Assembly (NCBI GenBank): GCA_946481035.1
Contig: CAMLNK010000061.1
Span: forward strand, 1-10,239
Direction of reading: 5' to 3'
DNA: 10,239 bases
Origin: an uncultured Dyadobacter sp.
GTDB lineage: Bacteria > Bacteroidota > Bacteroidia > Cytophagales > Spirosomataceae
This document shows positions 5,734 through 10,239 of the stretch, piece by piece. The number at the start of each line of letters is the position of its first letter. Position 1 is the first letter of the stretch. The notes under the pieces are model-generated. The model did no database searches. It had not been told where the DNA came from and was given only the letters and a program-made list of their open reading frames with translations. The position numbers and the translations under genes were made by a program.

Positions 5734-6612
5734 TTGGAAAAATCGATTATCATCCGACAAATGCTTCCCTCCGACATACCGTTCGGGATGCAACTTGTGC
5801 AGCAGGCGGGCTGGAACCAGCTCGAAGCCGACTGGCGCCGTGCGCTGACCCTTCATCCCGAAGGGTGCTTCCTCGCAGAGCAGAGCGCCGCTACGCCGGG
5901 CGTCGCCACGCCGGGTGTATCCACTCCCGCAGGAACCGTTACTACCTGCCTTTTCGGCCGGGTCGCGTGGATCGCTATGATGCTGGTTGATACTGCGGCG
6001 CGGAATCAGGGGATCGGACAAAAGCTGATGGAGCGGGCTATCGGCCACCTGGATAGTCTCGGCGTTGACACGCAGCGCCTGGATGCCACGGTTTTAGGAA
6101 AAGGGCTATACGAAAAACTCGGATTTCAGGAAGAATATGAAGTAATACGAATGAAAGGGATTGCGAAAGGCGTGACCGACCCGGACGGCGAGGCGATGCG
6201 CTGGACCAATGACACGCGCGACGCCCCCATCCTGGACCTGGATTTCCGCACCACCGGCACCCGGCGCGATGCCTATCTGCATGCTCTGGCCGCGGGTAAC
6301 CCGTTCTTTTATTCCCTTTTTGACGACGAGCTCGCATACGCAGGCTCGCGCAAAGGGCGCAATGCGGTTCAGCTTGGTCCGGCCGTGGCCTCCACGCCGG
6401 AAGCGGGCCGGCTGCTTTGCGATGCATTGCTGCACCATTTCAGTGGGTTGCCTGTATTTGTCGATATTCCGGCGCCGAATAAAGCAGCACTGCGCTGGGC
6501 AAAATCGCACGGATTGGAAGAGCAGCGGCGGTTTGTAAGAATGTATAAAGGCACAAAATTAAATGATTCCCCGGAATTCATATGGGCAAGTTCGGGCCCC
6601 GAAAAGGGATAG
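5734..6612 (+). CDS. Two-domain GNAT acetyltransferase (YitH/Acetyltransf_18 type)
   Basis: A 292-residue cytoplasmic protein. The N-terminal GNAT domain (about 5-145) has the start IRQMLPSDIPFGMQLV, the acetyl-CoA loop RNQGIG (90-95, the R/QxxGxG/A motif), and the closing GLYEKLGF (124-131). The C-terminal domain (about 160-275) has the features of the YitH-type Acetyltransf_18 fold: a second GNAT-like half with the stretch VFVDIPAPNKAALRWAKSHG (241-260) followed by a basic RRFVRMYKG. The acceptor substrate is unknown. Translation starts with TTG at 5734; the first ATG (5761) would remove the first beta strand, so TTG is preferred. Residues 53-67 contain three tandem [A/S]TPxx units inserted in the loop between strands 2 and 3. 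The gene lies 55 bp downstream of the nested hairpin element and is G+C rich until its last 20 codons. Confidence 0.88.
   Translation: MEKSIIIRQMLPSDIPFGMQLVQQAGWNQLEADWRRALTLHPEGCFLAEQSAATPGVATPGVSTPAGTVTTCLFGRVAWIAMMLVDTAARNQGIGQKLMERAIGHLDSLGVDTQRLDATVLGKGLYEKLGFQEEYEVIRMKGIAKGVTDPDGEAMRWTNDTRDAPILDLDFRTTGTRRDAYLHALAAGNPFFYSLFDDELAYAGSRKGRNAVQLGPAVASTPEAGRLLCDALLHHFSGLPVFVDIPAPNKAALRWAKSHGLEEQRRFVRMYKGTKLNDSPEFIWASSGPEKG
5890..5934 (+). repeat. Three tandem 15-bp units inside the acetyltransferase gene
   Basis: Units at 5890-5904, 5905-5919 and 5920-5934 encode ATPGV, ATPGV and STPAG. The first two units differ at three third-codon positions, while the third is more diverged. The insertion is in frame and lies in a beta-hairpin loop after CFLAEQ, so it would be tolerated by the fold. 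Confidence 0.75.
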
Positions 6613-6831
6613 CAAACCGGTTTTCGACAGCATTAATAGTCATCTTTATCAAGTAATACAAACCGCTTAATAATATTATAGGCAATATCAGGTTATCGGC
6701 AAAAAATAGTCGCCGCTATTCATTTAATTTAAGCAAATACATGTTTATTTGTTCACTACAAATTAGTTTGATGTGGCGCTTATGAAAGAACCTATACCCT
6801 CCGATAACGTAAAATCCCAAAGGCCGGCAAG
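6613..6831 (+). other. A+T-rich upstream region of the caspase cassette
   Basis: This 219-bp gap is markedly A+T rich in 6640-6770 and probably contains the cassette promoter. Boxes one base off TAnnTTTG occur (for example TTAGTTTG at 6763-6770), but none has a TTG at suitable spacing, so no promoter is called. A 10-bp palindrome AAACCGGTTT lies right after the acetyltransferase stop (6614-6623). AATAG and CTATT form a small inverted repeat around TCGCCG near 6706-6721. No terminator is visible. Confidence 0.4.
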
Positions 6832-6835
6832 ATGA
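6782..6835 (+). other. Possible 17-codon leader ORF overlapping the caspase start
   Basis: ATG at 6782 opens a 17-residue frame (MKEPIPSDNVKSQRPAR) whose TGA stop (6833-6835) overlaps the first ATG of the caspase gene in an ATGA arrangement. The sequence is hydrophilic with no recognisable motif. The geometry would permit translational coupling, but a frame this short can arise by chance, so it is recorded as a candidate only. Confidence 0.2.
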
Positions 6836-7956
6836 TTTCCATGAAGACACTCAACTTTCGTTGCAGCTGGATACTGGTTATCATATTATGGATCAACCAA
6901 TTGTGCCAGGCTCAATCATTTTATGCCGTGCTTGTCGCCGACACCAAAGACCCGTCGCTGGGTGCAAGCTGCGAGAAGGACCTGCAAGAAATGTCAGGCA
7001 CATTACGGAACATTTCTAAAAAAATCGAATACAATTACCAGGAGCTGATTTGCAGTCAGGATAAATTTGGAAAGGGCGGCATACAGGAAGCTATTTCCAA
7101 AATACAATGCAAACCGGAGGACATTATTTTCTTCTATTATACCGGTCACGGAATCAATACCGCTGCCGAAAAAAGCAACTTCCCTATTCTTTATCTTAAA
7201 GATGAAAACCTGGAACTGGAAACGGTTCACAGACTGCTGAAAGAAAAGAAACCACGCTTTTGCCTTACCCTGGGCGATTGCTGCAATAATCTTTTTCCAA
7301 GCAGGCGCGGTATGCGTGCGGCGACGCCCGTGCTGAAAGGGATCGGCGTTACGCAAGACACGAAAATCCTTCAAAAACTCTTCGTCGAAGCTAACGGCGA
7401 TTTGCTCATCAGCAGCGCCAAAAAAGGCGAAAGGGCCACCGCGCATCCGAACGACGGGAGTTTTTACAGCAATACCTGGATGCAGGCCCTGGCCTATGCC
7501 GAAAACCACAATTCGCATGTGTCGTGGGAAACGCTGCTGGCCGATGCCGAAAACCGCTTGCAGGAAAGCCTGAAAAGCCTGCCCGACTCTTTGAAACACC
7601 ATTCGCAATGGGTACGCAGCTTCCCGGAAGCGGTACTACCCTGCCCCGAAGCCAGTTTCACGGAAATCAACCGGTTCCTGAATGTGCTGGCCGACGAAAA
7701 ACTGGCCTTTAATGAACGGAACAAATTGCGGACTTTGGGACAAAAAGGCTTTTTTGGATCGTCCGCTCAGGTAAGCATTTACATGAGCGACCCCGAAAAA
7801 CCGGTGGAAACACAGCCTATCGACCATTTCCTGAAACGGATCGTGAACACGGCTCCGCTCATCGAAGAGTTCAATTTCGTGGAGCGGCTCTCGACGCTTG
7901 GACAAGGGTGCACCTACGACCTGGTGACGTTGCAGGAGGTCCGGAAAGCGAAGTAA
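6832..7956 (+). CDS. Secreted caspase-family (C14, metacaspase/p20-like) cysteine protease
   Basis: A 374-residue protein with a signal peptide (hydrophobic core about residues 11-22, cleavage near CQAQ-S at 28). The caspase p20-like domain spans about 30-265. It has the first strand FYAVLVAD, a DIIFFYYTGHG strand with His106, and the strand FCLTLGDCCNN, where Cys151 aligns with the Cys of the usual D-[SA]-C-H. Both dyad residues are therefore present. A later LLISSAKKGERATAHPNDGSF segment (191-211) matches the 'SA...G.S.Y...S.F' loop that shapes the specificity pocket in bacterial caspases. The C-terminal 105 residues (about 270-374) match nothing I know. Such proteases cut after Arg, Lys or Asp depending on subgroup; the acidic or basic preference cannot be read here. 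There are two in-frame starts, 6832 and 6841; either gives the same signal peptide. It is the first gene of a five-gene exported cassette. Confidence 0.88.
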   Translation: MISMKTLNFRCSWILVIILWINQLCQAQSFYAVLVADTKDPSLGASCEKDLQEMSGTLRNISKKIEYNYQELICSQDKFGKGGIQEAISKIQCKPEDIIFFYYTGHGINTAAEKSNFPILYLKDENLELETVHRLLKEKKPRFCLTLGDCCNNLFPSRRGMRAATPVLKGIGVTQDTKILQKLFVEANGDLLISSAKKGERATAHPNDGSFYSNTWMQALAYAENHNSHVSWETLLADAENRLQESLKSLPDSLKHHSQWVRSFPEAVLPCPEASFTEINRFLNVLADEKLAFNERNKLRTLGQKGFFGSSAQVSIYMSDPEKPVETQPIDHFLKRIVNTAPLIEEFNFVERLSTLGQGCTYDLVTLQEVRKAK

Positions 7957-7979
7957 CCCATTTGTATCCCCGACAAATC

Positions 7980-8585
7980 ATGATGAAATACATTTCCTTC
8001 CTCATCATCCTTCTTTTCGGCGCCGGGCGGCTCCACGCGCAACCCGAAATGGACCAGAAAAGGCTGGCAGAGTTTCAAAAACTGACCCAACAGCGTGTAA
8101 ACGACCTGCAACTTTACATTTCGCTCATCGCCGATAAAAGCCTCTCGACCGAGCAGCGCGAACAGGCCGTGGAGCTTGCCGTCAGCCTTTTTGAAAAAGA
8201 CTACATATTGAATGGGAAAAGACGCTCGCCTTACGTGCAGGTATCACGCCGCAATGGCACGATCTCTTCCGTACCGGTGCGGATCTACTTCAAAAACCTG
8301 ATGAATGTGAAGTTCGATAAGGTAGAAATTACCTATTACGATGCCGCAGTGGTGTCGGAGTTTGAAAAAGGCACCGACGGCAATTACCACGCCACCGCGA
8401 CTTACTACCAGCAATTTAAGGGAATGGACAAGAAGGGCAACCTCATTTACGGCAGTCGCGACCGCAAGGATATCCGCGTAACCGCGCAGAGCGCCGCCGT
8501 GTATGCACAGGCGGGAAAAGAAGATTTGAAAATCTTCTTCGGCGACATTACCGTACGCGATACCGTGCCTATTCCGGGTTTCTAA
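7980..8585 (+). CDS. Exported protein of unknown function, caspase-cassette gene 2
   Basis: I do not recognise a named family. The frame is open upstream to 7908, inside the caspase gene, but the ATG ATG pair at 7980 gives a proper signal peptide (MMKYISFLIILLFGAGRLHA, cleavage before Q21), so that start was chosen; the product has 201 residues. The mature part begins with a long helix (about 24-52), then a second helix (about 57-72). A beta-rich region follows with YVQVSRR (85-91), VRIYFKNLMNVKFDKVEITYYD (100-121), a YHATATYYQQFKG strand (136-148) and a RKDIRVTAQ strand (162-170). Helices followed by a curved sheet could fit an NTF2-like cone fold, which is inference. There are no cysteines after the signal peptide and no catalytic motif. 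It lies 23 bp after the caspase stop and is probably co-transcribed with it. Confidence 0.8.
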   Translation: MMKYISFLIILLFGAGRLHAQPEMDQKRLAEFQKLTQQRVNDLQLYISLIADKSLSTEQREQAVELAVSLFEKDYILNGKRRSPYVQVSRRNGTISSVPVRIYFKNLMNVKFDKVEITYYDAAVVSEFEKGTDGNYHATATYYQQFKGMDKKGNLIYGSRDRKDIRVTAQSAAVYAQAGKEDLKIFFGDITVRDTVPIPGF

Positions 8586-8596
8586 GGCGGGCAGCT

Positions 8597-9427
8597 ATGA
8601 CAAAACTTTGGTTATTGGCCCTACTCATTCCCGTTTCGACGTTGAACGCGCAGGTTGTGCCGCCACAAGCCGATACGGCCCCGCAATCCGCCGGCAGGAA
8701 AGACCTGAACAAACATGCGCCCGAAGGTTTTATGAATGGGCAAATCAAACATGTAAGCGACTTTATCGAAAGGTTCAATCATGCTGTAAAAGCCGGAAAT
8801 AACGGAGAGGCGGCATTGAGGGCACTTTTTAATGAAGACGACCCGCGGCTTCCCGGGCGTGCGCGGGCAGCACATCCGTACGAGAGCCAGGTAACGACTT
8901 TTATCCAATCGGTGAATGCAGGGAAAATCATGATCCCGAAACGCGGTGTAATAAGGGCCGTAACAGGGCTGAAAGTAAGTTATGCCGGGGCGACGGATAC
9001 TGTAATCGTGCATTTGCGTAAGGATTACACCGCCGACAGTGCCGCGTACTGGCACATTATAAAGGTAGTTGCGTCTGCCCGCCTTGCCGGACAAAAAGCG
9101 AGCGACCGAAAAGTGCGGGAAAACGAAAAAAGGGTCGAGCTTCCGCCCAATGCGAATGAGGTGAGTTTTCTCCCCCTGCTGCGCGGATTGGATGATTATC
9201 GGAGCCTCGCGCCGTTCACGCATTGCGGGGAATGCCGTGACGCAGCGTGGCTAAAAGTAGAAAATGCATTGCAAAATGGCCAACTGACCGCCGAAGCCGT
9301 GGTATCCAACCGGATTTACCTGACCGCCGGAGCCTGGGAGGCAGAACTTAGTGAGTTTATCCGGGAGAAAGAAAACTCGGGATGGCTGATCAGCGATCTG
9401 GTTGAAAAAAATGCAACTGTGAAGTGA
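8597..9427 (+). CDS. Exported protein of unknown function with a CxxC pair, caspase-cassette gene 3
   Basis: No named family recognised. A 276-residue protein with a signal peptide (MTKLWLLALLIPVSTLNA, cleavage before Q19), followed by a Pro/Ala/Gln-rich linker (20-38). The core opens with HAPEGFMNGQIKHVSDFIERFN (40-61), an amphipathic helix. After a helical LF-containing segment comes an alpha+beta region with VIRAVTGLKVSYA (118-130), DTVIVHLRKDY (134-144) and YWHIIKVVASA (151-161). The C-terminal third has HCGEC (209-213), a CxxC pair holding the only two cysteines of the protein, so it may form a disulfide or bind metal in the periplasm. The gene begins 11 bp after the previous stop and its codon use is like its neighbours. 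Its place in the cassette suggests a partner or substrate of the caspase, but no direct evidence is visible. Confidence 0.82.
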   Translation: MTKLWLLALLIPVSTLNAQVVPPQADTAPQSAGRKDLNKHAPEGFMNGQIKHVSDFIERFNHAVKAGNNGEAALRALFNEDDPRLPGRARAAHPYESQVTTFIQSVNAGKIMIPKRGVIRAVTGLKVSYAGATDTVIVHLRKDYTADSAAYWHIIKVVASARLAGQKASDRKVRENEKRVELPPNANEVSFLPLLRGLDDYRSLAPFTHCGECRDAAWLKVENALQNGQLTAEAVVSNRIYLTAGAWEAELSEFIREKENSGWLISDLVEKNATVK

Positions 9428-9503
9428 TAAGGTTTTGTCCAGCGCGGGGATCAAGTACCAAATGCCCATCCTCGGGACTACCAAAACCTTAAAAAATACG
9501 CCG

Positions 9504-10046
9504 ATGAAAACTGTTTCGATCCAAAAACTGATGCTCAGAATCTTGCTTGTAATGCTGCTGACGTGGACCGTAAGTGTGCTGCCGGCCACCGCAGGCTCAC
9601 TGCTCGATCTTTCGGCCAAAGCGAAAATCGATACGGCACTGGCTTTCATCGGCAAGCTGCAACACCGTGTTTCGGACGACGAGTTTATCCGCCTCCGCGA
9701 CCAGAGCGACTCGCTTTTCACCACCAGCGGGTATATCAACCTCGAAACCAGCGACGGAAAGCAACTGCGGCTCACCCGCGGCGAGTTCCTCACCCGGGCG
9801 CGCGATCGCCAGGCCGCATACAAGCTCAAAAAAGCGACATTGGTCCTCAACGACCAGTTCCGCAAAGCCCCAAACGATCGCTGGTATTGCCGGAGTACCA
9901 CTTTCCATGAAGTAAATCGCTTCGACGGTGACCATCCTATTCCCGAAAAAGTAACATCCGTGAAACGGAAGCCGGTAAGAGCCAAATCCCCGTCCGGAGC
10001 GGAAAGTTACTGGCAGATCATCGAGCTTACCTTAACCGAAAAGTAA
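9504..10046 (+). CDS. Exported protein of unknown function, caspase-cassette gene 4
   Basis: No named family recognised. The frame is open from a TTG at 9435, but the first 23 codons show no signal-peptide character. The ATG at 9504 gives a 180-residue protein with a proper leader (Lys-containing start, hydrophobic core 10-25, cleavage near ATAG at about 28-31), so that start is preferred. The mature part starts with a helix (KAKIDTALAFIGKLQHRV, about 39-56). A Ser/Thr-containing helix follows, then strands around GYINLETSDGKQLRLTRGEF (76-95), a basic helix, ATLVLNDQF (111-119), WYCRSTTFHEVNRF (127-140) and a final strand SYWQIIELTLTEK. The pattern of a helix pair followed by strands resembles the two preceding proteins in size and outline. 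It is separated by 76 bp from gene 3 and 40 bp from the next gene. Confidence 0.78.
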   Translation: MKTVSIQKLMLRILLVMLLTWTVSVLPATAGSLLDLSAKAKIDTALAFIGKLQHRVSDDEFIRLRDQSDSLFTTSGYINLETSDGKQLRLTRGEFLTRARDRQAAYKLKKATLVLNDQFRKAPNDRWYCRSTTFHEVNRFDGDHPIPEKVTSVKRKPVRAKSPSGAESYWQIIELTLTEK

Positions 10047-10086
10047 CCTGACTGAATCCATATTTACCGTAATCCAACTACCAGAA

Positions 10087-10239
10087 ATGAGATCCTCCAT
10101 CAAAATTGCCGCCTTATCCATGCTCGCATGGGCTGCTGTTTTCCCAGCATCCGAATCCCTGGCCCAAACACGCCGGATGGGATTGAAAATGGACGATGCC
10201 AAATACCTGCGCGGTGCAGTCAGCCATGGCATGCATGCG
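10087..10239 (+). CDS. Exported protein, N-terminal part only, caspase-cassette gene 5
   Basis: The first 51 codons are present and the frame is open at the right edge. The product begins with a Sec-type signal peptide (Arg/Lys at the start, hydrophobic core IAALSMLAWAAVFPA, cleavage near SLAQ-T at about 28). The first mature residues are TRRMGLKMDDAKYLRGAVSH. A start like 'MGLxxDDxxY' is something I associate loosely with some Bacteroidota papain-like (C1) peptidases, but too little is visible to claim it. It lies 40 bp after gene 4 in the same direction and so is probably part of the cassette. Confidence 0.75.
   Translation, partial: MRSSIKIAALSMLAWAAVFPASESLAQTRRMGLKMDDAKYLRGAVSHGMHA

Noticed and set aside
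6038..6510. Overlapping minus-strand frames under the acetyltransferase gene
   Set aside because: High G+C third positions open the other frames; the plus-strand GNAT motifs are decisive.
7003..7608. Minus-strand open frame of 201 codons under the caspase gene
   Set aside because: It covers the caspase domain including both dyad residues; no domain of its own.
8621..9223. Minus-strand open frame of 200 codons under cassette gene 3
   Set aside because: It lies wholly inside a gene with a signal peptide and cassette context; composition is that of an antisense shadow.
9251..9985. Minus-strand open frame of 244 codons under cassette genes 3 and 4
   Set aside because: It spans two well-supported plus-strand genes and their gap, has Ser/Arg-rich composition typical of an antisense shadow, and no recognisable domain.

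Overview
The window looks like chromosomal DNA from a member of the Bacteroidota, most likely a Cytophagales/Spirosomataceae (Dyadobacter-like) bacterium. That placement is inference. It rests on a lipoprotein with an Asp-rich sequence after its lipobox (typical surface-export signal of the phylum), starts without clear Shine-Dalgarno sequences, promoter-like boxes of the TTG...TAnnTTTG type, and many small exported proteins whose signal peptides end in 'AQ'. No rRNA, tRNA, CRISPR array, integrase or transposase is visible.

Left part (1-2908, minus strand): a tight five-gene operon read right to left: a pyruvoyl-type S-adenosylmethionine decarboxylase homologue (speD-like), a 627-residue membrane protein with two zinc ribbons and two DUF4178 domains, a 61-residue single-span membrane protein, a one-unit DUF350 membrane protein, and the start of a membrane-anchored spermidine-synthase-like protein that runs off the left edge. 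This is a known type of conserved neighbourhood (SpeD/DUF4178/DUF350/spermidine synthase). The SpeD copy has Ser where classical bacterial SpeD has its catalytic Cys, so its substrate is open.

Middle (3085-6612): an exported alpha/beta hydrolase in visibly A+T-richer DNA; an FKBP-fold lipoprotein behind a promoter with a strong TAnnTTTG box and two upstream 11-bp direct repeats exactly 21 bp apart; a convergent, probably surface-exposed lipoprotein with its own terminator; a 110-bp nested inverted-repeat element made of four mini-hairpins with compensatory stem changes; and a GNAT acetyltransferase of the two-domain YitH type that starts with TTG and carries a 15-bp tandem repeat inside a loop.

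Right part (6832-10239, plus strand): a co-directional cassette of five genes, all predicted to be exported. It begins with a caspase-fold protease (His106/Cys151 dyad visible), followed by three proteins of unknown function with small alpha+beta domains (one with a CxxC) and a fifth that is cut by the right edge. A secreted caspase with a fixed set of exported partners is the best candidate here for an undescribed system; nothing in the sequence yet says what it acts on.
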